64,000 nt of DNA from assembly GCA_028278555.1 (NCBI GenBank), contig JANQEA010000064.1:62001-126000 (forward strand), written 5' to 3'. Origin of the DNA: Candidatus Bipolaricaulota bacterium. Its GTDB lineage: Bacteria > Bipolaricaulota > Bipolaricaulia > UBA7950 > UBA9294. Positions 8,060-15,424 of the stretch are shown here, piece by piece; the stretch's first letter is position 1; every line of letters begins with the position of its first letter. Position numbers and translations under genes: made by a program. The notes beneath the pieces were generated by a model. It was not told the origin of the DNA, ran no database searches, and saw only the letters and a list, made by a program, of their open reading frames with translations.

Positions 8060-9586
8060 ATGGGCAACGCAGAGCGAGTCCTCCTCGTCGATGACGATAG
8101 CGCAGTTCTCGATGCAACGCGACGCGTCCTCATGGGAGGCGGATACGAGGTCATCACCGCCTCATCAGCCGAGGAGTGCCGCGAGCGGCTCAGCGAGGAC
8201 GCCTTCGAGCTCATCCTTCTGGATGTCGTACTGCCCGATGGGGACGGCGTCGCGTTATGCCAAGAGATCAAGAACACTCCGCGGCATAGTGGGAGCTTCG
8301 TCGTGCTTCTGTCTTCCCTTCGGATCAAATCGGACAGCCAAGCCGTTGGACTTGAAGGCGGAGCCGATGGCTACATCGCTCGTCCTATCCCCAACCGAGA
8401 GCTTCTGGCCCGCGTTGAGAGCCTGATGCGCATTCGGCAGGCCGAGGCTGAACTGAAGTCCGAGCGGACATGGCTCCACCGAACCCTCTGCAGCGTTGGG
8501 GACGCGGTGCTGGCGACAGACAGCTCCGGGCGCATTCTGTTCATGAACCCGGTCGCGGAGGAACTCACCGGCTGGCCGGCCAAGGACGCCGTGGGGCGGC
8601 TGTGCGAGGATGTGTTGATCGTTGTCGACGAGGTCACAGGCGAACGGAAGCCATCCCCCTGCCAGCAGGTGCTCACGACCAAAGAGAGGATCTTCCTGGA
8701 CACGGCCTCCTCGTTGGTCAGCCGCAGTGGGCAGCGGATCGCCATTGCGGACTCAGCGGCTCCCATCCTGGACGGTGAGGAAATCACAGGCGTCGTGGTC
8801 GTATTCCAAGATATCCGTGCCCGTCGACAGCTCGAGAACCAGATGAGCGAACTCGAGGCGATACTCCATCAGAATCAGCGACTTGAGGCCATCGGAACTC
8901 TCGCAAGTGGGACGGCCCACGAGATCAACAATCCTCTCATGGGGATGATGGGCTACGCTGAACTCCTCCGGAAGGAACCACCGGCGAAGAAGGCCAAGGA
9001 GTACATCGACGGCATCCTGCACGAGGGAAGGCGCATCGCCCAGATCGTGAAGAGCCTTCTTTCCTACGCGCGCACTGACGGGATTCAGAGTCAGGCCACT
9101 GACATCGGGCGGATTGTCGAGGATGCGCTCGCCCTCGTGCGTACCGTCTTCCGCCATGACCAGATCGAGATCGATGTCGACATTCCCGAGGATCTTCCGC
9201 GGGTCAGCTGCCAGCCAGGCCGTATCCAACAGATCATCGTCAACCTGTTGGTCAATGCGCGTGATGCGCTCAATGCGCGATATCCCAGCCATGATCCGGC
9301 CAGACGAATCCGCGTCCGAGCAGAGGCTCTCGAAGACTCGGAAACGGCATGGCTCCGGTTGACGATCGCCGATTCGGGGGAGGGAATTCACCCGGAGAAC
9401 CTGGAGCGGCTCTTCGATCCGTTTTTCTCCACGAAGTCCAGGAGCACGAATTCGGGCCTTGGTCTGTTCGTCTCGCGAGGGATCGCCCAGGAACACGGAG
9501 GCCGGCTCACTGTGCAGAGCGACCATGGCATGGAAACGCGCTTCCACATCGATCTTCCGCTGGGCGAGCCCTTCGAAGCGTCCTAG
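8060..9586 (+). CDS. Hybrid response regulator-PAS-histidine kinase
   Basis: A 508-residue cytoplasmic signalling protein. A receiver domain (1-120) has the acidic pair D11/D12 and phosphoacceptor D55 in LLDVVLPDGDG, but Arg108 (YIARPI) replaces the usual Lys. A PAS domain follows (~140-255: SVGDAVLATDSSGRILFMNPVAEELTGW). The HisKA domain has its His in SGTAHEINNPLMGMMGY. The HATPase domain has NLLVNARDALNA, DSGEGIHPENLERLFDPFFST and GLGLFVSRGIAQEHGG. The ATG at 8060 follows a -10 box by 6 nt and opens directly into the receiver domain. Its stop overlaps the stop of the convergent kinase gene (shared CTAG). Its receiver resembles that of the REC-GGDEF gene at 11631, suggesting a common upstream kinase. 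Confidence 0.9.
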   Translation: MGNAERVLLVDDDSAVLDATRRVLMGGGYEVITASSAEECRERLSEDAFELILLDVVLPDGDGVALCQEIKNTPRHSGSFVVLLSSLRIKSDSQAVGLEGGADGYIARPIPNRELLARVESLMRIRQAEAELKSERTWLHRTLCSVGDAVLATDSSGRILFMNPVAEELTGWPAKDAVGRLCEDVLIVVDEVTGERKPSPCQQVLTTKERIFLDTASSLVSRSGQRIAIADSAAPILDGEEITGVVVVFQDIRARRQLENQMSELEAILHQNQRLEAIGTLASGTAHEINNPLMGMMGYAELLRKEPPAKKAKEYIDGILHEGRRIAQIVKSLLSYARTDGIQSQATDIGRIVEDALALVRTVFRHDQIEIDVDIPEDLPRVSCQPGRIQQIIVNLLVNARDALNARYPSHDPARRIRVRAEALEDSETAWLRLTIADSGEGIHPENLERLFDPFFSTKSRSTNSGLGLFVSRGIAQEHGGRLTVQSDHGMETRFHIDLPLGEPFEAS

Positions 9587-10425
9587 GCCGAAGGATCTCC
9601 ATCAGAAGGAAGGGGGAGGAAGACGCGGAACGTGCTCCCCTGATCGACTTGGCTCTCAGCCTCGATCCTCCCTCCATGTGCTTCGACAACCTTGCGCGAG
9701 ATCACGAGACCGAGTCCTGTACTCAGCTCTCCACCCGTCTTCACAGTCCTTCGTTCTTTGACAGGATCGAAGACGGTGGCGAGCAGATCCTCGGGTATGC
9801 CCACGCCCTCGTCCACGACCTCCACAACCACCCTGTCGGCTTCGAGCCTTGAGAGTAGATCTACTTGCGACCCAGCGTGGGAATGCTCGACCGCATTCCC
9901 CAGCAGATTCGCCAAGACTTGCTCTACCTTCCCACTGTCGAGAAACAGGGGAGGAATCCGAGGATCCTGCTCGGCGGTGATGGCGACATCCTTGGCGTCT
10001 CCCTGAAGCTTAGCCAGGGGGAGCACGCGCCCAATGAGAGTGGGCAGGTCGGTCCAGTCGCGGCCGAGCTTCAGCCGCCCGGACTCGATCATCGCCACGC
10101 TCAGGAAGTCGTCGACGAGCTTGCTCATGAACGTCGCAGCGTCGAGGATCCGCTCGATGAACTCCTTCTGCTCTGTGGAATGCGGGCCGTCCCCTGCATC
10201 CTGAAGAAGTCCGGCGTAGGCGATGATCGCACTCACAGGCCGCCGGAGGTCGTGCGTAGCCATCCCGAGGAACTGGTCCTTCAGCTTGCTCAGTGCCTCG
10301 AGCTCTGCGTTCTTCTTCGCGAGTTGGCGCTGGGCGTTGACAAGCTCGTTGTTGAGCCGACTGAGTTCTTCGAGGTAGTCGACCTGCTCATCGGCCTGCG
10401 GTTCGCGCTCGACGTCCGGGGCCAC
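9583..10425 (-). CDS. Cytoplasmic histidine kinase (HisKA-HATPase), partner of B12 photoreceptor
   Basis: A 280-residue kinase with no transmembrane segments. An N-terminal coiled coil (~15-55, NNELVNAQRQLAKKNAELEAL) leads to HisKA with His in FLGMATHDLRRPVSAIIAYAG. The HATPase domain follows (NLLGNAVEHSHAG, DEGVGIPEDLLATVFDP, GLGLVISRKVVEAHGGR). It has no sensory domain of its own. It is the last gene of a three-gene operon after the B12-binding protein and the 130-residue helical protein, which are therefore the likely sensory inputs (inference from order and overlap). Confidence 0.9.
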   Translation of the reverse strand: MAPDVEREPQADEQVDYLEELSRLNNELVNAQRQLAKKNAELEALSKLKDQFLGMATHDLRRPVSAIIAYAGLLQDAGDGPHSTEQKEFIERILDAATFMSKLVDDFLSVAMIESGRLKLGRDWTDLPTLIGRVLPLAKLQGDAKDVAITAEQDPRIPPLFLDSGKVEQVLANLLGNAVEHSHAGSQVDLLSRLEADRVVVEVVDEGVGIPEDLLATVFDPVKERRTVKTGGELSTGLGLVISRKVVEAHGGRIEAESQVDQGSTFRVFLPLPSDGDPSA

Positions 10426-10428
10426 CTG

Positions 10429-10821
10429 CTACTCGCTCCAATCGCCCGAGATGAGCTGCGTCAGATACGGTTCCAGCTCCTCAAACATCTCAGCCGGCAT
10501 ATGCGTTCGGAGCGCTTCCGCGTAGCGCTCGAGGTTTCTACGGACCATCTCGACACCCGCACCGTACTCTGGCAGCCGCGTCTTCCCCCACTGAACCTGG
10601 TCGGCCAAGATTCCTCCGGCCCCGAACTGCATCGACGCGCGGAGCATCTTGGTCACGAACTGCATACCATTCCGGAGCATCCCCTCGGCTTCGGGCCCCA
10701 TCTTCTCCTCCGGGCTGTCGGCAGCCAGACACTCTGCCACCACGGCCGCCTCAGCCTTCGCACAGACTTCATCGAAGCTCTTGAGCGTGTCCTCAGAGAC
10801 TCGCGCGAGTTCACTGCCCAT
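10429..10821 (-). CDS. Small all-helical protein between B12 photoreceptor and kinase
   Basis: 130 residues, predicted almost entirely helical and rich in Met/Ala/Glu (AEGMLRNGMQFVTKMLRASMQFGAGG, then MVRRNLERYAEALRTHMP). I do not recognise the family; a four-helix or globin-like sensor/linker fold would fit. The ATG at 10821 lies 11 bp inside the end of the B12-protein gene, so the two are translationally coupled. The kinase gene begins 4 bp after its stop. It may bridge the photoreceptor and the kinase. A longer upstream reading frame exists but is the antisense-free overlap with the B12 gene and is not needed. Confidence 0.7.
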   Translation of the reverse strand: MGSELARVSEDTLKSFDEVCAKAEAAVVAECLAADSPEEKMGPEAEGMLRNGMQFVTKMLRASMQFGAGGILADQVQWGKTRLPEYGAGVEMVRRNLERYAEALRTHMPAEMFEELEPYLTQLISGDWSE

Positions 10822-11554
10822 GCTTATACGCACCGCCCTTGGCTTCGGTTTGCCTCGTGACAAGAGCCTCCGCCGCTTCAACGGCGGACGCCGCATCGGG
10901 CGCTGATGCGTCCGCTCCGACGTTCTCCCACAGATTGTCGACGGTCCTGAACGGATATCCGCCCACAAGGATGATGGGTTCGTCACCTCGGAAGGCTTTC
11001 CGAACGGCTTCGATCACTCTCTCCACTTCGCTCAGGTGGTAGTGCATGGAAACGCCGATCGCCAAGGCTTCCGCGCCGGTCTCCTCGATCATCCTGACGA
11101 TGCCGTCACGTGGCGTGTTCGCCCCGAGGAAGTCCGTATCCCAACCTTCCATCTCGAAGAAGTCGGCCAGCATTCGAACGCCAAGCTCGTGCAGCTCGCC
11201 CTCCGCGCATGCGGCGACCATCCGCAGATCCTTCTGTGTCGCCCTGAAGAGACGAGGATACAGACTGGCCATTAGCAATTGCGTGGCATTCGTGCAGTAG
11301 TGCTCGTGTCCGACGGAGATCTTGCCGGTCTGCCAGAGCCAACCGATCTCATACTGAACGGGCTGCAGCACGTCAAGATACAGATCCCGGATGGTCAACC
11401 CTTCATCAAGGGCTTCCTCTGCCAGCTTGAACGCCTCTTGGCGCTCGTGCGCCAGCATGCGCTTCATGTAGCGCAGCGCGAGGTCCGCATGAGCGGCCCC
11501 GCCGCTGATGAAGCGCAGCATTGCCTGCGTGATGGTCGGTACAGCGGTTGCCAT
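10811..11554 (-). CDS. CarH-like adenosylcobalamin (B12) photoreceptor domain protein, stand-alone
   Basis: A 247-residue protein. A helical bundle (~20-105) carries W74 followed nine residues later by E84-H85 (GWLWQTGKISVGHEHY), the W-x9-EH motif that in CarH/LitR photoreceptors caps the upper face of adenosylcobalamin. The Rossmann B12-binding domain (~108-215) has E120-L-H122-E-L-G125, matching ExHxxG with the cobalt-ligating His. Unlike CarH it has no MerR DNA-binding domain, so it must signal through partners. It heads an operon with a helical protein and a histidine kinase. The start has TAGAAT 6 nt upstream and no ribosome site, i.e. a leaderless transcript. B12-dependent light or redox/B12 sensing is inferred. 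Confidence 0.85.
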   Translation of the reverse strand: MATAVPTITQAMLRFISGGAAHADLALRYMKRMLAHERQEAFKLAEEALDEGLTIRDLYLDVLQPVQYEIGWLWQTGKISVGHEHYCTNATQLLMASLYPRLFRATQKDLRMVAACAEGELHELGVRMLADFFEMEGWDTDFLGANTPRDGIVRMIEETGAEALAIGVSMHYHLSEVERVIEAVRKAFRGDEPIILVGGYPFRTVDNLWENVGADASAPDAASAVEAAEALVTRQTEAKGGAYKHGQ

Positions 11555-11560
11555 GTCGGG

Positions 11561-11566
11561 ATTCTA
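11561..11566 (-). promoter_or_regulatory. Leaderless promoter of the B12-sensor operon
   Basis: TAGAAT 6 nt before ATG 11554, with a TTGGTT -35 match 17 bp upstream (11584-11589). It is back-to-back with the REC-GGDEF promoter within 76 bp, so the two divergent units can be co-regulated. Confidence 0.55.
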
Positions 11567-11618
11567 GCGCTGCGACAGCCCTGAACCAATCCTCTCTTCA
11601 CTACCGCAGGATCCTGAC

Positions 11619-11624
11619 GATAAT
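11619..11624 (+). promoter_or_regulatory. Leaderless promoter of REC-GGDEF gene
   Basis: GATAAT followed by 6 nt (CGGAAC) and ATG 11631. There is no ribosome site and the -35 is weak. Confidence 0.4.
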
Positions 11625-11630
11625 CGGAAC

Positions 11631-12533
11631 ATGGCTGATGCGACCAAGGTGCTGATCGTAGACGACGATCCGCTGTTGTTGGATGCGACGGAGGCCCTGC
11701 TATGCCGCGCCGGATATGAGGTCCTGAAGGCCGCTTCGGGCGCCGAATGCGAGGCGCTGATGGCCGAGGAGATCCCGGACATCCTGCTGCTCGATGTGGT
11801 ACTCCCCGACGCCAATGGGATGATCCTCAGCAAGCGCCTCAAGGAGGACGAGCGCTATGCTCGCACACGCATCGTCTTGCTCTCGTCCCTTCGCACGGAC
11901 TCCGAAACCCGAGCGGACGGCCTGGAGACCGGAGCGGTGGACTACATTGCGCGCCCGATATCGAACCGCGAACTCCTGGCTCGGATCGCTCTGCTGGATT
12001 GCCAATGTTGCCAGGACCTGGAAAGCCGCTCCGAGCGCGATCGGCTGAAGACACAGGCGATCCATGATGCACTCACGGGCGTCTACAACCGCCACTACTT
12101 CAACGATCTCATCTCGGCCGAGATCGCTCGCGCGAGGCGCTACACCCATCCCCTCGGTCTCCTGATGATCGATGTCGATCGTTTCAAGCAGATCAACGAT
12201 CAGTTTGGCCATGAGACGGGTGACTCCGTGCTCCGGGAGATCGCAGCGACGCTTTCGGCAACGCTGCGGGAGTCCGACATCATCGTTCGATACGGCGGGG
12301 ATGAGTTTCTGGTGATCCTGACCGAACCGGATGCAGAGATCGAAGCGGTCGCCGAGCGGGTTCGCGCCGCCATTTGCGACAACGACGTGCTCGGCCGATC
12401 AGGCGATCTCGAGGTCTCCGTGTCGGTCGGCAGCGTTTGGTGGCACCCGGACAACGGCACAGCCTTTGAAGAAGCGCTGGCCATTGTCGACGAGAGGATG
12501 TACGAGGATAAGCGCAGGCCCTCTGCTGGTTGA
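11631..12533 (+). CDS. Response regulator diguanylate cyclase (REC-GGDEF)
   Basis: A 300-residue, PleD/WspR-like protein that would synthesise c-di-GMP on phosphorylation. The receiver (1-122) has D11/D12 and phosphoacceptor D55, with Arg108 in place of the canonical Lys. The GGDEF domain (~140-295) has an intact YGGDEF active site (222-226) and an RESD inhibitory I-site (213-216) at the correct 5-residue spacing. It is divergent from the B12-sensor operon across 76 bp. Its last codons and stop lie inside copy 2 of the 55-bp repeat. It is the likely output of the adjacent kinase (inference). Confidence 0.92.
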   Translation: MADATKVLIVDDDPLLLDATEALLCRAGYEVLKAASGAECEALMAEEIPDILLLDVVLPDANGMILSKRLKEDERYARTRIVLLSSLRTDSETRADGLETGAVDYIARPISNRELLARIALLDCQCCQDLESRSERDRLKTQAIHDALTGVYNRHYFNDLISAEIARARRYTHPLGLLMIDVDRFKQINDQFGHETGDSVLREIAATLSATLRESDIIVRYGGDEFLVILTEPDAEIEAVAERVRAAICDNDVLGRSGDLEVSVSVGSVWWHPDNGTAFEEALAIVDERMYEDKRRPSAG

Positions 12534-12577
12534 GGTCGTCTGATGTAGCGCCTCATCTCATGCGCATTCTAGCATCC
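12523..12577. repeat. 55-bp direct repeat, copy 2 (detached promoter copy)
   Basis: Matches 7692-7746 at 51 of 55 positions. On the minus strand it preserves the extended -10 TGCTAGAAT and an MRRYIRR start, but here these read antisense into the REC-GGDEF gene. No phosphotransferase gene follows. With copy 1 it brackets the whole signalling cluster. Confidence 0.8.
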
Positions 12578-12836
12578 CGAATCAAGCTGCTACCGCGTGC
12601 AAGGCACCACGCCGAGCACAAGTGCACATACCACCGCTACACAGCCCGCGTTGCGGCTCAGACAGTCCCCACGCTTCCAATCGCAGAGCTCCTTTCGCTG
12701 CGAGATCCGTGCCATCAGCTACGCGCCCTTGCGCTGATCATTGCTGCTCCTCTGGCCGGTCTGCGCAAACTGCTCATGCCCAGGACTGCCTCATCCTAGC
12801 ACAGGAAAATCCGCTTCTTGACTGTCGTCGGGTGTA
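12578..12836. other. Intergenic region
   Basis: About 260 bp after the repeat. It begins with ~45 bp of degraded similarity to 7747-7790. I see no further gene or RNA. The left boundary of the duplicated ACT segment is near 12836. Confidence 0.5.
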
Positions 12837-13232
12837 TGATGGATCGGTGAGGTGATTGTTATGATCGAGTTTCGGTTTCGAGTGCGAGACAAGCCCGGAG
12901 CGCTCGGCAAGGTGACTGAAGCCTTGCCGGGGGAAGGAATCAACATCCTCGCGATTGCGGGGAGGGTTGCCTACCGTAGCGGAACCAATCGCATCGTCAC
13001 CGACGCCGCTGACAGGGCCAGGTCCGTGCTTGATTGTCTGAGGATCCGCTTCGAGGAGAAGGAAGCCCTCGTCATCAGGCTCGCCGACATCCCCGGTGAG
13101 CTGGCCAGCATCCTGCGGGACCTGGAGAACCACTTGATCAACGTGGAGTCCGTCTATCCAACCTCCACCGGTGGACAGCTCGTCGTCACTGTGGACAAGA
13201 CGGAAGAGGCGAGGCGATTGTTGCCACTCACC
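12837..13232. repeat. Direct duplication of an ACT gene, copy 1
   Basis: Similarity to 17172-17570 begins just upstream of the ribosome site and ends at the gene's 3' end. The DNA is roughly 90% identical by eye, in the same orientation 4.3 kb apart. Confidence 0.8.
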
Positions 13233-13259
13233 TGGGAGTGTTCTCGTGGGAGCTCGTAG
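12861..13259 (+). CDS. Double-ACT-domain protein, copy 1
   Basis: 132 residues with two ACT domains (1-68 and 71-125), beginning FRVRDKPGALGKVTEAL and later RLADIPGELASILRDLENHLINVESVYPTS. ACT domains bind amino acids or other small ligands and act in allosteric control; stand-alone double-ACT proteins are mostly uncharacterised. ATG 12861 has GAGGTG 6 nt upstream. It is about nine-tenths identical in DNA to 17196-17570. The stop of that copy (TGA) is TGG here, so this copy reads eight residues further. Confidence 0.85.
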   Translation: MIEFRFRVRDKPGALGKVTEALPGEGINILAIAGRVAYRSGTNRIVTDAADRARSVLDCLRIRFEEKEALVIRLADIPGELASILRDLENHLINVESVYPTSTGGQLVVTVDKTEEARRLLPLTWECSRGSS

Positions 13260-13513
13260 GAGAGGACCTCTCTCTTCCGTGCCTCAGAGCGATGCTCGCA
13301 TGATCCGAAACCGAGACGACTGCCCCCGGAGGCAGACGCGTTCTGCGTTCAGTCTCCAAGCTCTTACGTGCCATTCTTCCCACGGCCTCTGCTGTGCAAT
13401 GATCCTGTTGCCAACATCCTTCTCGTCAGCGCAGATATACGCCGACTTCGGCATCGCTTCTAAGCATAACCGGCGGAAGCAGACTAGGAATGCTGCGCTA
13501 TATTTCGACAGGC

Positions 13514-14548
13514 CTACGAATCGCCGCTCGTGACTTCGTGTCGGTCTCCGAGCCTTTTGGCGGAAGATTTCCCTGCTGACACCGTTTGGCCGACCCGAGC
13601 CCTCCCAAACCTCCAGCTCCGTGCCCTCAGATCGTAGCTTCCTTCAACATCGATGGCGGGAGCGAGCCGCGTCTTCACAGATCGCAGGGTGAACGATGCT
13701 TGTCCATCAGCGATTGATCCGGTGCCACCGTAGACGATGTCTCCTTTGGGTCGAACGCCAAGTAAGCGCACGCCGTCTCCTCCGATAGCAGGCTGAGTGA
13801 AAACGTACGTATCGAGCACGTACCTATCAAGGGCAAGATCCTTGCGCAGCAAGACACAGGGTAGCGCACTCTTCTCGCAAATCGTCGCCGTGGCCCGCAG
13901 CGTTCGAAATGCCTCTGCAATCGCTAGTACGTACTCCATTCGCCCGCACTGCAGCTTCGTAGCTCCCGTCTTTGCTAACAGCACGGCTGGTAGGGAGAGC
14001 GCAGTGTCTCGAATGGCTTTGTCAACTTCACCACGCTTCGGCGACATGATTGCGAACGTTCCTGAGTCAGAGACCGCAACGTAGCGATTGGCTGCAGGAG
14101 GACGAAGCAAGTGCGTATCTAGGCGCAATCTATAGGAAATGAGGGACTTTGCGAACGAGATCGCCTGTCGCGCGTTCGGCGCGGCAGGTATCTCCAGCGC
14201 TTCGAGCTTCGACAGTGCTCCTTTGTCTCCGATCCGGCCGAGAGACTGTAATGCGCGGATTGAGACTGTGCTGTCTTCACTCACCATCGCCTTGATCAGC
14301 AGTCGCTGATTCTCCGGTAATGCCTCCGTTCCCAGCTCGACTGCAGCAGTCGCACGAAGTCTTCGACTCCGCTTCGCATCCGCAAGGATACCCCTCGCAA
14401 CACCAAGTCTCTCCGGGCTCCGCCTTCTTGATAGCTCTCTGAGGGCATCAATGACATCGCTCTCAACGCGAGCGCTTCGCGCCAGCTCGACGAGCGCCCC
14501 ATCCTCCAGATCGGCTCTGAAGGAGGGTCTATGCGACTGGTCTCTCAT
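13514..14548 (-). CDS. HEAT-like repeat protein of unknown function
   Basis: 344 residues. The N-terminal ~140 residues are helical with HEAT/Armadillo-like periodicity (DVIDALRELSRR, LIKAMVSEDSTVSIRALQSLGRIGDKGALSKLEAL). The rest is a beta-rich region of unknown type with several cysteines. No signal peptide or transmembrane segment is visible. The upstream sequence has TGCTAGGAC at a -10-like position and GAGGTGG before the ATG. It lies in the AT-richer segment between the two ACT copies, next to the metzincin and the repeat protein. No function is assigned. Confidence 0.65.
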   Translation of the reverse strand: MRDQSHRPSFRADLEDGALVELARSARVESDVIDALRELSRRRSPERLGVARGILADAKRSRRLRATAAVELGTEALPENQRLLIKAMVSEDSTVSIRALQSLGRIGDKGALSKLEALEIPAAPNARQAISFAKSLISYRLRLDTHLLRPPAANRYVAVSDSGTFAIMSPKRGEVDKAIRDTALSLPAVLLAKTGATKLQCGRMEYVLAIAEAFRTLRATATICEKSALPCVLLRKDLALDRYVLDTYVFTQPAIGGDGVRLLGVRPKGDIVYGGTGSIADGQASFTLRSVKTRLAPAIDVEGSYDLRARSWRFGRARVGQTVSAGKSSAKRLGDRHEVTSGDS

Positions 14549-14566
14549 GTTGCCACCTCGCTAGTC

Positions 14567-15328
14567 CTAGCATCCATCTTGCACTAAGCAATGACTGCGG
14601 ATCGTCGAACGCTCTCCGCTGGTGAGTGTGACAGCTTCTCTCAATGGAATACCTGCATCCTGGGGGCATTTCGTCTGGGCCATCAGACGCCGATTTCCTG
14701 AATCCGACGTCGGGCAAGTATCTCCTCCATGGTTGTGTTTCAGGCCGAGGTAGTGCCCGATCTCGTGCGGGAACGTACGTGCAAGTTTCTCCCAAGATGC
14801 ATCAGCAGCTCCTCCAAGGATCCCAGGAGGGTCCTTGTCATCCTTATCGCAAGGTCCATCGATGCACCCTGCCTTGCCGATGAAGCCAGCCGAGATGTTG
14901 TCCACGATGAATGCGTCAAGACCGTTGTTGTCGACAGACCAATGGTGAATCATCTCATCGGCCTCAGCGGCACTACCGATATCTTCATAACCGTCAGCGT
15001 CCGCCTCGTTGATGTTGTAGTGCAGCACACGCCCTAAGCCCAAGTCCGCGGCTCGATAGATAATCCGCGTTCGGTAAATGGCGTAGTCGATCTTGTCGAA
15101 ATCATCCGGATTTGTGAAGAGGTCCGCGCCGACCCGTATCACGTTTAAGTGGAAGTGATCGCCATCAAGTGCTCTCAATTGCTCCCGTATGGAAACCTGA
15201 GAGACAACCGCCGGTTCCGGATCCCCGGGCACCCTTCCTCTTGCAAACCCAAACAACTGCCTTAGGATTGAGACGGTTCCACTCGTATTCACCCCGATGC
15301 ATTGGAGCGCAGCCTTCACTGAAGTCAT
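14567..15328 (-). CDS. Metzincin-type zinc metalloprotease
   Basis: 253 residues with the metzincin zinc signature HEIGHYLGLKH (HExxHxxGxxH) near residue 200 and a candidate Met-turn in RRLMAQT. An acidic central part (EADADGYEDIGSAAEADE) may bind calcium. There is no obvious signal peptide, so export by a non-Sec route or an intracellular role is possible. Start ATG 15328 has GGAGGG about 9 nt upstream; an upstream in-frame TTG (15337) is less well placed. It sits 19 bp from the HEAT-like gene and upstream of it on the same strand. Confidence 0.75.
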   Translation of the reverse strand: MTSVKAALQCIGVNTSGTVSILRQLFGFARGRVPGDPEPAVVSQVSIREQLRALDGDHFHLNVIRVGADLFTNPDDFDKIDYAIYRTRIIYRAADLGLGRVLHYNINEADADGYEDIGSAAEADEMIHHWSVDNNGLDAFIVDNISAGFIGKAGCIDGPCDKDDKDPPGILGGAADASWEKLARTFPHEIGHYLGLKHNHGGDTCPTSDSGNRRLMAQTKCPQDAGIPLREAVTLTSGERSTIRSHCLVQDGC

Positions 15329-15424
15329 TCCAACCAACCCTCCGTCCCGAGAGTGCTAATCCCGATACGCGGCGCCACGAGTCTGTGTTGTGGGGCCAAT
15401 CAGCAAACTGCCGCCGGGTAGCGT

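Noticed and set aside
12200..12556. A 118-codon minus-strand frame starting MRRYIRR
   Set aside because: Only the first 11 codons are homologous to the phosphotransferase start (from the repeat); the rest is the antisense of REC-GGDEF.
12817..12840. TTGACT/TATGAT promoter of ACT copy 1
   Set aside because: The boxes are only 11 bp apart, too close for a standard promoter.
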